This document shows, piece after piece, positions 17,119 to 26,455 of a stretch of 64,000 nucleotides of DNA (positions are counted from its first letter, which is position 1; every line of letters starts with the position of its first letter). A model generated the notes under the pieces. That model was given only the letters and a program-made list of their open reading frames with translations. It made no database searches and had not been told where the DNA came from. This DNA is from Paracoccus aestuariivivens (GTDB taxonomy: Bacteria; Pseudomonadota; Alphaproteobacteria; Rhodobacterales; Rhodobacteraceae), in contig NZ_WMIE01000009.1 of assembly GCF_009711225.1 (NCBI RefSeq), forward strand, positions 1-64,000. Direction: 5' to 3'. Position numbers and translations under genes: made by a program.

Positions 17119-17781
17119 ATGAACCCCAATCGCCGCTCACTGATCGCCGCCGCCACTGCGGCGCTGACCATCGCCGCGGTCTCTCCGGTTCTGGCGCAGG
17201 AAGCTGCTCCGGCACAGGCCGAGGAGAAGATGCCCGAAGGCAAGATCCTTGAGGATATCGTGCTGGGCAAGGCCGATGCACCGGTCACCATCGTCGAATA
17301 TGCAAGCTTTACCTGCAGCCATTGCCAGGCCTTCCACGAAGAAAACTGGCCGAAGCTGAAAGCCGAGTATGTTGAGACCGGCAAGGTCAAGTTCATCCAG
17401 CGCGACGTGTATTTCGACGCTGTCGGCCTGTGGGCGGGCATCCTTGCACGCTGCGGTGGTGATGCGAAATATTACGCCGTCTCGGATCTGCTGTTCGATG
17501 ACCAGAAAGTCTGGCTGGCCGGTAAATCGGGCGACGAGATCGCCGCCAATCTGCGCAAGGTCGGGGCCAAAGCGGGCATGACGCCCGAGCAGATGGACGC
17601 GTGCTGGGCCGACAAGCAGATGGTCTCGGATCTTGTGGCGACGTTCCAGAAGAACTCGACCGCCGACAAGATCGAAGGTACGCCGACTTTCATCATCAAT
17701 GGCGAGACGGTCCAGAACCAGCCTTGGGATGACATGAAAAAGATCATCGACGCCAAAGTTGCCGAGGCCGAGAAGAAGTAA
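17119..17781 (+). CDS. DsbA family thiol:disulfide oxidoreductase
   Basis: A 220-residue secreted thioredoxin-fold protein. A twin-arginine-like start (NPNRRSLIAAATAALTIAA) gives a signal peptide ending near VLAQ. The active site is CSHC in the FTCSHCQAFH context (near residue 69) and the cis-proline loop is GTPTFIING, with an inserted helical domain between them. It probably introduces or reshuffles disulfides in periplasmic proteins. It starts 3 bases after the DciA-like stop and its TAA overlaps the next ATG by one base. It belongs to the alphaproteobacterial DsbA/ScsC-like group rather than classic E. coli DsbA (CPHC). Confidence 0.88.
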   Translation: MNPNRRSLIAAATAALTIAAVSPVLAQEAAPAQAEEKMPEGKILEDIVLGKADAPVTIVEYASFTCSHCQAFHEENWPKLKAEYVETGKVKFIQRDVYFDAVGLWAGILARCGGDAKYYAVSDLLFDDQKVWLAGKSGDEIAANLRKVGAKAGMTPEQMDACWADKQMVSDLVATFQKNSTADKIEGTPTFIINGETVQNQPWDDMKKIIDAKVAEAEKK

Positions 17782-18905
17782 TGACTCCACTTGCCGGCCT
17801 GAAGGTCGTCGAGCTGGCACGTATTCTGGCCGGTCCTTGGGCCGGCCAGATTCTTGCCGATCTGGGCGCGACCGTCATCAAAGTGGAAGCGCCCGAAGGC
17901 GACGACACGCGTCGCTGGGGACCACCCTTCATCGAACATCAAGGCGAGCAATCTGCCGCCTATTTCCACGCGACCAACCGCGGTAAGCGCTCGGTTGTTG
18001 CCGATTTCCGGACCCCCGAAGGGCAGGCAAAGGTCCGCGAATTGCTTGCCGACGCCGATATCGTGATCGAGAATTTCAAGGTCGGCGGGCTGGCAAAATA
18101 CGGGCTGGATTACGCCTCGTTGGCGGCTGATTTTCCGAAGCTGGTTTATTGCAGCGTGACCGGCTTTGGACAGACGGGGCCTTATGCGCATCGCGCGGGT
18201 TATGATTACATCATCCAGGGCATGTCCGGCATGATGAGCATCACCGGTGAGCCCTCGGCCCAACCGCAAAAGGTCGGGGTTGCGGTTGTTGACGTCTTCA
18301 CCGGTGTCTATTCGGTTGTCGGCATTCTGGCTGCTCTCAACCAGCGGAACGCGACCGGCCGCGGCCAGCATGTTGATATGGCGCTTTTCGATGTCGCGAC
18401 TGCCGTGATGGCCAATCAGGCGATGAATTTCCTTGCGACCGGAACTCCGCCCTCCCGATTGGGGAACGCCCATCCGAACCTTGTGCCCTATGCGGTGTTC
18501 GATTGCGCCGATGGCTGGATCATCATCGCGACCGGCAATGACGGCCAGTTCAAACGCCTGTGCGCGGTGCTTGGTCTGCCCGCGTTGGCCGAGGCGCCCG
18601 CCTATGCCAGCAATGCGGGACGGGTCGAAAATCGCGAGGCGCTGACTGCGGCGCTGTCAGCCGTTACAGTGACATGGAAACGCGACGATCTGCTTGCCGC
18701 ACTTGAGGAACAGGGGGTTCCTGCCGGACCGATCAATGACATGGCCGATGTCTTTGCCGATCCGCAGATCATCGCGCGAGGGCTTCGGATTTCGCCCGAG
18801 GGGGTTCCGGGCGTGCGCCTGCCGATCCGTTTCTCGGAAGGTGAGCTAAGCCTTGAGCGCGCGTCACCGCGGCTGGGCGAGGCGGATCACAGCCCGAGCG
18901 TCTGA
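17781..18905 (+). CDS. CaiB/BaiF family CoA-transferase
   Basis: A 374-residue family III CoA-transferase. The start [19 protein letters not shown], the [11 protein letters not shown] strand, the [10 protein letters not shown] segment and [12 protein letters not shown] are family hallmarks; the catalytic Asp is expected in [11 protein letters not shown] near residue 197. These enzymes move CoA between carboxylic acids through an aspartyl-CoA intermediate. Substrate cannot be assigned. The ATG overlaps the dsbA-like stop by one base, so the two are co-transcribed, although no functional link is obvious. Its 3' end overlaps the convergent lpxK gene by 19 bases. Confidence 0.88.
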   Translation: MTPLAGLKVVELARILAGPWAGQILADLGATVIKVEAPEGDDTRRWGPPFIEHQGEQSAAYFHATNRGKRSVVADFRTPEGQAKVRELLADADIVIENFKVGGLAKYGLDYASLAADFPKLVYCSVTGFGQTGPYAHRAGYDYIIQGMSGMMSITGEPSAQPQKVGVAVVDVFTGVYSVVGILAALNQRNATGRGQHVDMALFDVATAVMANQAMNFLATGTPPSRLGNAHPNLVPYAVFDCADGWIIIATGNDGQFKRLCAVLGLPALAEAPAYASNAGRVENREALTAALSAVTVTWKRDDLLAALEEQGVPAGPINDMADVFADPQIIARGLRISPEGVPGVRLPIRFSEGELSLERASPRLGEADHSPSV

Positions 18906-19876
18906 AGCCGGTCGTCTAAGGCCGCAGCATCGTCCAGCTCAAGCCGGACAGGCAGTGCCAGAACCTGCGACCGGAAATGACGCGGCAATCGCGCCGCGTC
19001 CTTTTCCGTCGTGACTAGCTGGGCCCCGAGAAGGCGCGATTCGGTTTCCAATCGGGTCAATAGGGCAGGAGTGAAGGGCTGGTGATCCTCGAGCGGCTCG
19101 GCACGGACGATTTCCGCGCCAAGGCCACGCAATGTCGCGAAGAACTTTTCGGGATGGCCGATCCCCGCAAAGGCCAGAACGCGTTGGCCTTGCCAGTCCA
19201 TGCCGGTCTGCAGCGGCGCGAGCCTGCCTTTGAGATGCGGCAAGGATAGGCTTCGCTCCCATTGTGTGGCGAATGCGTTCTGCTGCGCGGTCTCGCCGAT
19301 CGAAAGCAGCAGGTCAGCGCGAGCCAAGCCCCGATCGACGGGCTCGCGCAACGGACCGGCGGGCAGGCAAAGTCCGTTCCCAAAGCCCTTGGCCGCATCG
19401 ACGACCACCAAAGATAGATCATGCGCAAGTGACGGATCCTGAAAGCCGTCATCCAGCAGGATCGCCTGGGCGCCGTCTGCAACGGCGGCCTTTGCCCCTT
19501 CGATCCGCTGGTCCGAAACCCATACCGGCGCGAAAGCTGCCATCAGCAACGGCTCGTCACCAACCTGCTCGGCGCGGTGGCGGGCTTCCTCTACCCGAAG
19601 CGGGCCTTTTTCCGAGCCGCCAAAGCCGCGCGACACGATGTGCAATGCAACACCGCGTTCCAGCAAGCGTTGGGCCAGCATGATCGCTGTCGGCGTCTTG
19701 CCCGTCCCGCCCGCATTGATATTGCCGACGCAGATCACCGGCACTCCAACCTTGTTCCGCGCACCTTTTGCGATGCGGCGGGCTGTACCTGCCGCGTAAA
19801 GCGCCCCCAATGGGGACAGCGCGCGCGCCGCCAGACCCGGACTGCGGAACCAGAAATCGGGTGCGCGCAGGTTCAT
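18887..19876 (-). CDS. lpxK: Tetraacyldisaccharide 4'-kinase
   Basis: A 329-residue inner-membrane-associated kinase that phosphorylates the 4' position of the lipid A disaccharide. After an N-terminal hydrophobic helix comes the P-loop [17 protein letters not shown] near residues 50-66, then the conserved [21 protein letters not shown] and a late [10 protein letters not shown] motif. The ATG at 19876 overlaps the waaA stop by 4 bases (ATGA), so it is favoured over the longer frame to 19954. waaA-lpxK adjacency places lipid A and Kdo steps in one transcript. Confidence 0.93.
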   Translation of the reverse strand: MNLRAPDFWFRSPGLAARALSPLGALYAAGTARRIAKGARNKVGVPVICVGNINAGGTGKTPTAIMLAQRLLERGVALHIVSRGFGGSEKGPLRVEEARHRAEQVGDEPLLMAAFAPVWVSDQRIEGAKAAVADGAQAILLDDGFQDPSLAHDLSLVVVDAAKGFGNGLCLPAGPLREPVDRGLARADLLLSIGETAQQNAFATQWERSLSLPHLKGRLAPLQTGMDWQGQRVLAFAGIGHPEKFFATLRGLGAEIVRAEPLEDHQPFTPALLTRLETESRLLGAQLVTTEKDAARLPRHFRSQVLALPVRLELDDAAALDDRLQTLGL

Positions 19877-21108
19877 TGGCTGCTCTCCATCGCGTCGATT
19901 ACCGCATCGGCTATCCGTCGGATCACGGCCGCACCGCCGGTACTGACCGACCATGCGTTTCCGGCCAGCATTGCCGCCTGATCCGGAGCCGTCAGATCCG
20001 CAACAGCACGGCTAAGGGTCTCGGCGTCCGTCACGGAGCGCGCGGCCGAGGCACCGGTGAGCTGAAGCCATTCGGCGGCAAACGGGGCAGAGATCGGCCC
20101 GTGGATGATCGCCGAGCCAAGCGCTGCGGGCTCAAATGGATGACGTGGCGCAAGGCCCGGACCCGGCAACAGTGTCCCGCCCATGAAACAGACCGGCGAA
20201 AGCCTGTACCACAATCCCATTTCATAGGGGTCATCCGCGATCAGGACGTGATCATCCGCCATCGGATCTTCATCCTCCGAGCGAAGCACCGCGGCAAGGC
20301 CCTGCGACTCGGTCTCGGCGCGGATCCGGGGGACCAGTTCCTCGGGCAGGCCGGCAAGGATCAGCAGCGCGCGGTGATTGTGCTGCAGCGCTGCCTGATG
20401 TGCCTGCAGCAGGATGCGGATCTCGGGCATGGTCGGAGCGGCGGCCAGCCAGACGTGCCGCCCGCGGAGGATCTGGGCCAATGCCGCCCGCTCGGCCTCG
20501 TTCGCGTGCAATGGCGGCAAGGTCTCGGTCACCGGACCGACGATCTCGATACGGTCCGGATCGGCACCAAGTTGGCGGGCGGCCGCCCCTGTCGTAACGT
20601 CAGGGACAAGGATGTTGCTGATGCAGCGGATCAGACCCCGGTTGACGATGCCGCGCCAGCTGCCCCGACCGCCTTGATTGAGCAGCCGTGCTTCGGCCAG
20701 AACGATGGGCAAGCGACGATCGGCCATTCCCGCAATCAGTGACGAGGGCATCCGGTCGCCCAGCAGCACCAACCCGCCGGGGCTCAGAACGTCTAATGCA
20801 GCGCTGACGGCAGCCGGATCGTCAGGCAAAACCAGACGCGTTTCGCGCAGGTCCGGCGGAATCTGCCCTTCGGTCGGGGTGGCACCAGTAAAGACAAAGC
20901 GCAGTCGCGGGCGGCGCGACACCATCGCCTTGACAAGACCGCCGACGGGCAAGGGATCGTCGGCATTTTCCGACAGGTGGACAAGAACCAATGGCCCGTC
21001 GCCGGGAGGAGCCGAAACCGGCCCGACCGGACCTTGCCCTGATGCCGCGCGTCGCCGCAAATGCAGCCAAAGCGCCATCGAGGAGGTCATTTGTCCCGGC
21101 GAGGGCAT
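19873..21108 (-). CDS. waaA: 3-deoxy-D-manno-octulosonic acid transferase
   Basis: A 411-residue GT-B glycosyltransferase that adds Kdo to lipid IVA. The N-terminal half has [21 protein letters not shown] and a [17 protein letters not shown] hinge; the C-terminal half contains [23 protein letters not shown] and the donor-binding [16 protein letters not shown]. The N-terminal acceptor region is diverged from enterobacterial WaaA and lacks the usual WVHAVSVGE, as in other Rhodobacterales. Starts at 21090 and 21078 are also possible; 21108 has an AAGGGC upstream. It is followed by lpxK with overlap and preceded by a DUF4170 gene. Confidence 0.88.
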   Translation of the reverse strand: MPSPGQMTSSMALWLHLRRRAASGQGPVGPVSAPPGDGPLVLVHLSENADDPLPVGGLVKAMVSRRPRLRFVFTGATPTEGQIPPDLRETRLVLPDDPAAVSAALDVLSPGGLVLLGDRMPSSLIAGMADRRLPIVLAEARLLNQGGRGSWRGIVNRGLIRCISNILVPDVTTGAAARQLGADPDRIEIVGPVTETLPPLHANEAERAALAQILRGRHVWLAAAPTMPEIRILLQAHQAALQHNHRALLILAGLPEELVPRIRAETESQGLAAVLRSEDEDPMADDHVLIADDPYEMGLWYRLSPVCFMGGTLLPGPGLAPRHPFEPAALGSAIIHGPISAPFAAEWLQLTGASAARSVTDAETLSRAVADLTAPDQAAMLAGNAWSVSTGGAAVIRRIADAVIDAMESSQ

Positions 21109-21132
21109 GATGGATCAGCCCTTGCGCGCAGT

Positions 21133-21378
21133 TCAGCCGCCGAGTTCTTCGGTCGCGCTGATCTCGCGCTCTTCGTCGCGCAGGCGGTGAAGATGGGCGA
21201 TGAAATAGCGGGTATGGGCACTGTCCACCGTGCGTTGCGCCTCGGCTTTCCAAGCCGCGAACGCGGAACTGTAATCGGGGAAAATTCCGACGACATGGAT
21301 ATTGTTTGTGTCGCGGAATTCCGTGCGGGACGGGTCCACGAGTTCGCCTCCGAAGACGAGGTGAAGACGTTGCGCCAT
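21133..21378 (-). CDS. DUF4170 domain protein
   Basis: An 81-residue cytoplasmic protein of unknown function with the DUF4170 pattern: a start QRLHLVFGGELVDP, then TNNIHVVGIFPDYSSAFAAW and HTRYFIAHLHRL. The ATG at 21378 has a GGAG-type ribosome site about 6 bases upstream; the frame continues to 21444 without conserved sequence. It precedes waaA-lpxK, as in many alphaproteobacteria, which hints at a link with lipid A or outer-membrane assembly. That link rests on context only. Confidence 0.85.
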   Translation of the reverse strand: MAQRLHLVFGGELVDPSRTEFRDTNNIHVVGIFPDYSSAFAAWKAEAQRTVDSAHTRYFIAHLHRLRDEEREISATEELGG

Positions 21379-21504
21379 CTTGTTTCTCCTGCTGTCGCAA
21401 TCCGGCGCGACCCTACCCGAGGGGCGTGGCGGAACCAAGGGCAATCGGCCCGATGACGGGCGAATGCGGGCGTTTCAAGCGGTCGTCATCAGGTTTGCCA
21501 TGAT

Positions 21505-21590
21505 TGGTGCGGGCGGCGGGACTCGAACCCGCACAGGCTTGCGCCCCAGGGTGTTTAAGACCCATGCGTCTACCATTCCGCCACGCCCGC
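21505..21590 (-). tRNA. tRNA-Leu (anticodon TAA)
   Basis: Read on the minus strand: acceptor arm GCGGGCG pairs with CGCCCGC, discriminator A and an encoded CCA. The anticodon arm GGGT-CTTAAAC-ACCC gives anticodon TAA. A long variable arm (TGGGGCGCAAGCC region) and the T-loop GGTTCGAGTCC identify a type II leucine tRNA. Confidence 0.95.
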
Positions 21591-21630
21591 GCCAGCCTGT
21601 TGGCTAGCGGGCGCAGCGGGAATTGGCAAG

Positions 21631-22551
21631 TCAGTAGCTGCGTGTCGGGCGGTCGAAAACCTTGCGGCCCATCAACGAACCGACTAGATCGACCATCAAC
21701 TTGGCGGTGCGACCGCGATCGTCAAGAAATGGGTTCAGCTCGACCAGATCCAGCGAGGTCATCAGACCGGATTCGTGCAGCAATTCGCAGACGAGATGCG
21801 CCTCGCGGAACGTCGTGCCTCCGGGAACGGTCGTGCCGACGGCGGGCGCGATCGAGGGGTCAAGAAAGTCGACGTCAAGGCTGACATGTAGCAGGCCGTT
21901 TTGCGCGCGGACCCGATCCAGAAACGCGCGCAGGGGCGCCGCGATGCCCTGTTCGTCCAGCACCCGCATGTCGTTCACGGTGATCCGGGTTTCCTTCAGC
22001 GCGGCATGTTCCGCCGGATCGACCGAGCGGATACCGAACATGCAGATATTCTCGGCCGGAACCGGCTCGGGGAAGGGAGGGAAGGGCTCGAACCCTGCGC
22101 GCCCTGCGGCATAGGCCATCGGCGTGCCATGCAGGTTCCCAGAGGTCGTGCTTTGCATCGTGTGGAAGTCGCTATGCGCATCCAGCCATATCACGAATAG
22201 CGGCCGCCCCGCTGCCCTGGCATGCGAAGCGACCCCTGAAACCGTGCCCAAGGACAGCGAGTGATCGCCACCCATGAAGATCGGCATCCCATCCGTCATG
22301 GCGGTCGTTGCAACCGCGGACAAGGCCTCGGTCCATGCAATTACCTCGGGCAGGTGATGCACGGCGGGGTTGGCGCAGGTCTGGTCCCGCCCTTCAGCGG
22401 GGATGACGTCGCCGCGGTCCTCGACCGTGTGGCCAAGCTCGGACAGGGTGTCGGCGAGGCCCGCGACGCGATAGGCGGCCGGCCCCATTAGGCACCCGGC
22501 GCGGCGCTGGCCTTCATCGACGGGGCAACCGATCAGGATGCAATGGGTCAT
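21631..22551 (-). CDS. rocF: Arginase
   Basis: A 306-residue di-manganese hydrolase that converts arginine to ornithine and urea. The three ureohydrolase metal motifs are present: GGDHSLSLGT near 93-102, WLDAHSDFHT near 122-131 and SLDVDFLDPSIAP near 224-236. The QRRAGCLMGP start and length favour arginase over agmatinase. It lies alone between tRNA-Leu and metG on the minus strand. Together with argD, argF and argH in this window it shows that both arginine synthesis and breakdown are present. Confidence 0.9.
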   Translation of the reverse strand: MTHCILIGCPVDEGQRRAGCLMGPAAYRVAGLADTLSELGHTVEDRGDVIPAEGRDQTCANPAVHHLPEVIAWTEALSAVATTAMTDGMPIFMGGDHSLSLGTVSGVASHARAAGRPLFVIWLDAHSDFHTMQSTTSGNLHGTPMAYAAGRAGFEPFPPFPEPVPAENICMFGIRSVDPAEHAALKETRITVNDMRVLDEQGIAAPLRAFLDRVRAQNGLLHVSLDVDFLDPSIAPAVGTTVPGGTTFREAHLVCELLHESGLMTSLDLVELNPFLDDRGRTAKLMVDLVGSLMGRKVFDRPTRSY

Positions 22552-22591
22552 CGTTCCTCCTGCTGGATTTCGCAGTCACAACGCAAGGAGA

Positions 22592-24310
22592 TCAGCTACG
22601 GATCCCCTTGAAACGCTCTTGCCATTCGTCGCGGTCCTCGTCGCTGATCTTGGCGAAAAGAACTTCGGGTGTGGTGAAGGCGTGTCCTGCGGGCAGCGTC
22701 GCCAGCGCCGTGCGGGCATCCGCAGGCCAGTCACGGTCGTCGGTCTGCATCGCGGCCAGCATCGCATCCGCCGCAAAGGGGATGAAAGGCGCGGACAGCA
22801 CCGCGTAAAGCCGGATCAGATTCAGGCCCAGTCGGACCTGCATCGCTGCCTTTTCGGGGTCGGTCTTGAAGGTCGACCACGGCGCCGCCGTTTGCAGATA
22901 TTCGTTGCCCAGCACCCAGATCGCGCGCAGTTCACCAGCCGATTTGCGGATCTCCATCCCGTCCATGAAGCCTTCATAGGCGCGGATGCGGGCGGTCAGG
23001 GCGTCAAGCAGGGCCTCTTCCTCGGGGCCATAGCTGCCGCCCTCGGGGATGACCTCGCCGAACTTGCTACGGCAGAATTTGGTGATGCGGCTGACGAAGT
23101 TGCCCAGCACATCGGCCAGATCCTTGTTCACCGATTGCTGGAAATTGTCCCAGGTGAATTCGCTGTCGCCGGATTCCGGGGCATGGCTCAGCAGCCACCA
23201 GCGCCAGTAATCGGCGGGCAGGATCGACAAAGCCTGATCCATGAACACGCCGCGACCTTGCGAGGTGCTGAACTGGCCGCCGTCATAGGTCAGGTAGTTG
23301 AAGGACTTGATGTAATCGACCAGCTTCCACGGCTCGCCCGAGCCGATGATCGTCGCAGGGAAGCTAAGCGTATGGAAAGGCACGTTATCCTTGCCCATGA
23401 ACTGGGTGTAGGTGACGTCCTCGGCGCCCTCGTCCAGACGCCACCAGCGGCGCCATTCGCTGTCGGGCTGGCCCTTGGCGTCGGTGCCTTCGGCGGTGCC
23501 GGCGATATATTCGATGGGCGCATCGAACCAGACATAGAAGACCTTGCCCTCCATCCCCGGCCAAGGCTGGTCGCCCTTCTGGACCGGGATGCCCCAGTCG
23601 AGGTCACGGGTGATGCCGCGATCCTGCAACCCGTCACCATCGTTCAGCCATTTGCGGGCGATCGAGGTGGTCAGGATGGGCCAGTCCTTCTTGCTGTCGA
23701 TCCACGAGGCGATCTGGTCCTTCAGCGCGCGCTGGCGCAGGTAAAGGTGCTTGGTCGCGCGGACTTCCAGATTGGTGCTACCGCTGATCGCCGAGCGCGG
23801 CTCGATCAGGTCGGTCGGGTCAAGCTGCTTGGTGCAGTTCTCGCATTGATCGCCGCGCGCCTTGTCATAGCCGCAATTCGGGCAGGTGCCCTCGATATAG
23901 CGGTCGGGCAGGAAGCGACCGTCGTCGATGGAGTAGACTTGCTTTTCCTCGACCTCGGTGATCCAGCCGTTTTCATCAAGTTTCCCAGCAAAATGCTGGG
24001 TCAGGACGTGGTTGCGCGGGCTGGAGGAGCGGCCGAAATGGTCAAAGGACAGACCGAAATTACGGGCGATCACGGCTTGGGTCTCGTGCATCTCGGCGCA
24101 GTAATCCGCGACCGGCTTGCCAGCTTTCTTAGCGGCGAGTTCGGCGGGTGTGCCGTGTTCGTCCGTGGCGCAAATAAACATGACCTCATGCCCACGTTCC
24201 CGCAGATAGCGCGCGTAAAGGTCCGCCGGAAGCTGCGAGCCGACGAGGTTTCCAAGATGCTTGATCCCGTTGATATAGGGGATCGCCGAGGTGATGAGAT
24301 GCCGGGCCAT
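22592..24310 (-). CDS. metG: Methionyl-tRNA synthetase
   Basis: A 572-residue class I synthetase. The HIGH-type motif appears as [13 protein letters not shown] near residues 13-25, a four-cysteine zinc knuckle ([17 protein letters not shown]) lies near 145-161, and the KMSKS-type loop reads FSTSQGRG. The C-terminal half is the anticodon-binding helical domain; there is no C-terminal tRNA-binding domain. ATG 24310 was chosen because AAGGA lies 8 bases upstream; the frame extends to 24502 without conserved sequence. KMSKS is degenerate (lysines replaced by Thr/Gln), as in some alphaproteobacterial MetG. Confidence 0.94.
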   Translation of the reverse strand: MARHLITSAIPYINGIKHLGNLVGSQLPADLYARYLRERGHEVMFICATDEHGTPAELAAKKAGKPVADYCAEMHETQAVIARNFGLSFDHFGRSSSPRNHVLTQHFAGKLDENGWITEVEEKQVYSIDDGRFLPDRYIEGTCPNCGYDKARGDQCENCTKQLDPTDLIEPRSAISGSTNLEVRATKHLYLRQRALKDQIASWIDSKKDWPILTTSIARKWLNDGDGLQDRGITRDLDWGIPVQKGDQPWPGMEGKVFYVWFDAPIEYIAGTAEGTDAKGQPDSEWRRWWRLDEGAEDVTYTQFMGKDNVPFHTLSFPATIIGSGEPWKLVDYIKSFNYLTYDGGQFSTSQGRGVFMDQALSILPADYWRWWLLSHAPESGDSEFTWDNFQQSVNKDLADVLGNFVSRITKFCRSKFGEVIPEGGSYGPEEEALLDALTARIRAYEGFMDGMEIRKSAGELRAIWVLGNEYLQTAAPWSTFKTDPEKAAMQVRLGLNLIRLYAVLSAPFIPFAADAMLAAMQTDDRDWPADARTALATLPAGHAFTTPEVLFAKISDEDRDEWQERFKGIRS

Positions 24311-24684
24311 GGGATGCGTCCTTTTGATCGGCGCCATGTCTAGCCGCGAAGCGCCAAGATGGAAAGTCCTGCGGGCGTTGCATGACCGCAGGGCGCAACG
24401 CAGGCATGCGAAAATCGCGGAGAGGCCTGCAAATGCTGGGTTTGGTCGGACACGGGCCGTACACAGGCTGTACACCGCGCGTACACAGATCGTGCAGCGC
24501 AACCTTGCCGTCAGCGAGTGGCTCGTCAGTCATGAGATATCCGTGGAAACTCATAAAAACCATGACGCTGCGGTACGAAACCTGTCCTTTTCCTCTGATT
24601 GAATTGGCTGCTCTTGTATTCCTGAGGGCGGACGACGATGTGGGCGTGGCTGAAATTGCCGAAACACTCGTAGGGCATCTGCAA
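24311..24684. other. 374-base intergenic region between metG and the nuclease gene
   Basis: No convincing gene is seen here. The stretch holds the metG ribosome site at its left end, the phased 11-bp repeat array (24448-24502) and, at its right end, a TAGGG ribosome site for the nuclease start at 24685. Open frames run through it on both strands but have no family resemblance and cross the repeat array. Confidence 0.6.
24448..24502. repeat. Five tandem 11-bp phased direct repeats (GTACAC core)
   Basis: Five head-to-tail 11-base units: GGACACGGGCC (24448), GTACACAGGCT (24459), GTACACCGCGC (24470), GTACACAGATC (24481) and GTGCAGCGCAA (24492). The central three share an exact GTACAC core; the outer two are degenerate. 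The exact 11-base period places each core on the same helical face, as in cooperative regulator sites. The array lies about 140 bases upstream of metG and 183 bases upstream of the nuclease gene. Confidence 0.7.
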
Positions 24685-25266
24685 ATGGAAGTCGTCGTAC
24701 TCTTCTTGATCGTGGCAGTTGTTCTGGTTGCTGTGTTTGGCGGCAAGAAACGGAAAACTCTGCGATCCCCAAGCGCCGGATCGTCGGCATCGGGCGACAA
24801 CGTCATCCCCTTTGACGCAGGACGGGCTAAGCCGGTTATCGGCAAACGAACCCTCGAAGGTGCGGCTCGTGTGGTTGATGGGGATACGATCGTCATCCAG
24901 AAAACGCAGATTCGCCTTTTCGGAATTGATGCCGCGGAGTTCAATCATCCTTATGGGAAGAACGCCAAATGGGCTTTGGTTTCTCTTTGTAAGGGACAAG
25001 CGATCCGGGCAGAGTTGATCGCGCAGGATGTTCATGGGCGCAGGGTGGCCAAATGTTTCCTGCCTGATGGTCGTGATTTGTCTGCGGAAATGGTCAAGCT
25101 GGGCTTGGCATTGGACTGGGCCAAATTCTCGGGCGGAAAATACCGGTCGCTTGAGACTTCGGATGCCCGGAAGAAACTTTGGCTCGCGGATGCTCGTCAA
25201 AAGGGGCGAATGGCGGTCTGGGATCAGTTCGATGCCAAACAGGCTGCTGGGCGAAACCCGAACTAA
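24685..25266 (+). CDS. Membrane-anchored thermonuclease-like protein (SNase domain)
   Basis: A 193-residue protein with an N-terminal transmembrane segment (MEVVVLFLIVAVVLVAVFGG), a basic stop-transfer stretch (KKRKTLRS) and a staphylococcal-nuclease domain from about residue 55. Domain landmarks are ARVVDGDTIVI, QIRLFGIDAAEFNHP (catalytic Arg and Glu) and DVHGRRVAKC (second catalytic Arg), so the active site looks intact. ATG 24685 follows TAGGG by about 9 bases and makes a sensible anchor; the frame is open further upstream but crosses the repeat array. It is a likely periplasm- or membrane-tethered nuclease with unknown role. Confidence 0.82.
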   Translation: MEVVVLFLIVAVVLVAVFGGKKRKTLRSPSAGSSASGDNVIPFDAGRAKPVIGKRTLEGAARVVDGDTIVIQKTQIRLFGIDAAEFNHPYGKNAKWALVSLCKGQAIRAELIAQDVHGRRVAKCFLPDGRDLSAEMVKLGLALDWAKFSGGKYRSLETSDARKKLWLADARQKGRMAVWDQFDAKQAAGRNPN

Positions 25267-25278
25267 GTGCAGTCGAAT

Positions 25279-25713
25279 TTAGATGTATGAGCCTGACTTT
25301 GCTGTCACGGCGCGTTGCAACGTCGCGGCCACTCCGGCGCTTAGGGGCTTGGTCCCCGCGAGGATGTCCGCAATCGGGAACCAGCCTGCGTCCAGGGCGT
25401 CATCGGCGGCGAGGGGATCGCCCGAGACATAGTCGCACAGCACCGCGGCCAGCAGGAAATGGAAGCGCAGCGTGCCATCGGGCTCACGCTCGATCATGTC
25501 GATATTATCGAGATAGGCGCGGGGGCGGGCGATGACGCCGGTTTCCTCGCTGAGTTCGCGGGCGGCGGCGTCAAGCGCGGTCTCGCCGGGTTCGACATGG
25601 CCGCCGGGGAAACCCCAAAGGCCCGCATCGGGCGGATTCCTGCGCTGGACCAACAGGACCCGGTCGCCGTCCAGCAGAACGGCCAAGGCGGCGAGCCGGG
25701 GGAAATGTGCCAA
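25279..25713 (-). CDS. Nudix hydrolase
   Basis: A 144-residue pyrophosphohydrolase. The Nudix box is complete (GGHVEPGETALDAAARELSEETGV, near residues 37-60), with the REL..EE metal residues intact. Preceding it is RVLLVQRRNPPDAGLWGFPG, typical of ADP-ribose or mutT-like members; the substrate is unknown. It begins 1 base after the gcrA stop, so it is likely co-transcribed with this cell-cycle regulator. It converges on the nuclease gene. Confidence 0.9.
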   Translation of the reverse strand: MAHFPRLAALAVLLDGDRVLLVQRRNPPDAGLWGFPGGHVEPGETALDAAARELSEETGVIARPRAYLDNIDMIEREPDGTLRFHFLLAAVLCDYVSGDPLAADDALDAGWFPIADILAGTKPLSAGVAATLQRAVTAKSGSYI

Positions 25714-25714
25714 C

Positions 25715-26326
25715 TTAGCGCCGACGGTCGCGGCGCGAGCTCATCGGCTGGAAGGCGACGCCGACATGGGCCTCGCAATAGGGTTTGCCCGCGACAGAGG
25801 GTAGACCGCAGAACCAGAACTTGTCGGTCGCCGGATCGCCGATCGGCCATTTGCAGGTGCGCTCGGTCAGATCCATCAGCGACAGCTTGCGGGCGCGCTT
25901 CTCGACCTCGCGGACCGAGGCAAGCGCCTCGGGGCTGATCTCGTTGGCCGAGGGCTGCGGCGGCAACGGCTGTCCTGCGGGCACGATGGGCCGCCGGTTG
26001 AAGTTGACCGGTTGGGGGGCAACCGTAGGCTCGGCCTGCGGTGCCGGAGCCGCGGCTGCGGGCTTGGGCGCAGGCTCAGGGGCCGGTTTCGGCTGGGGCG
26101 CAGGTGCGGCAGCCGCAGAGGGCTGGGGCGCGGGCTTCGCCTCGGGGGTAGGTGCAACAGGCATTTCGGTGCCGTCCTCGTTACGGTTCGACAGGCCAAG
26201 GCGGTGAACCTTGCCGATCACGGCATTGCGGGTGACTCCACCCAGTTCTTTTGCAATCTGGCTGGCCGACTGGCCTTCGGCCCACATGCGTTTCAGCGTC
26301 TCGACGCGCTCATCGGTCCAGGACAT
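25715..26326 (-). CDS. gcrA: Cell-cycle regulator GcrA
   Basis: A 203-residue sigma70 cofactor specific to alphaproteobacteria. The N-terminal helix-turn-helix begins MSWTDERVETLKRMWAEGQS and continues AKELGGVTRNAVIGKVHRLGL (to about residue 45); it contacts CcrM-methylated GANTC promoters. A Pro/Ala-rich linker (about 55-130) leads to the RNA-polymerase-binding C-terminus with RTCKWPIGDP, FWFCGLP and GKPYCEAHV. ATG 26326 follows AGGAAAGG; the frame is open far upstream without conserved sequence. A hairpin abuts the ribosome site. The nudix gene follows at once. Confidence 0.95.
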   Translation of the reverse strand: MSWTDERVETLKRMWAEGQSASQIAKELGGVTRNAVIGKVHRLGLSNRNEDGTEMPVAPTPEAKPAPQPSAAAAPAPQPKPAPEPAPKPAAAAPAPQAEPTVAPQPVNFNRRPIVPAGQPLPPQPSANEISPEALASVREVEKRARKLSLMDLTERTCKWPIGDPATDKFWFCGLPSVAGKPYCEAHVGVAFQPMSSRRDRRR

Positions 26327-26340
26327 GGCTTGCCTTTCCT

Positions 26341-26360
26341 GCACCGGGCCTTCCCGGTGC
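26341..26360 (-). promoter_or_regulatory. Hairpin abutting the gcrA ribosome site
   Basis: A perfect 8-bp stem with a 4-base loop (GCACCGGG / CCCGGTGC) ends 14 bases before the gcrA ATG and directly touches its AGGAAAGG ribosome site. On the minus strand the loop reads AAGG. It could regulate gcrA translation or protect the transcript end, but no function is proven. Confidence 0.5.
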
Positions 26361-26455
26361 TCTCTCGTGCTAGTGGCTTCAATTCCGCAGAACCCGGTCT
26401 TAAACCGGCGAAAGCCAGATTTACCCGTCCGACGCCATAAATTCAAGGAGCGCAG

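Noticed and set aside
21505..21590. Protein-coding frames across the tRNA-Leu region
   Set aside because: The tRNA fold with encoded CCA explains the sequence; the frames show no family features.
22538..24343. A 601-codon open frame on the plus strand opposite metG
   Set aside because: It is the mirror of metG's GC-rich codon pattern. No family features are seen and it covers a well-conserved gene on the other strand.
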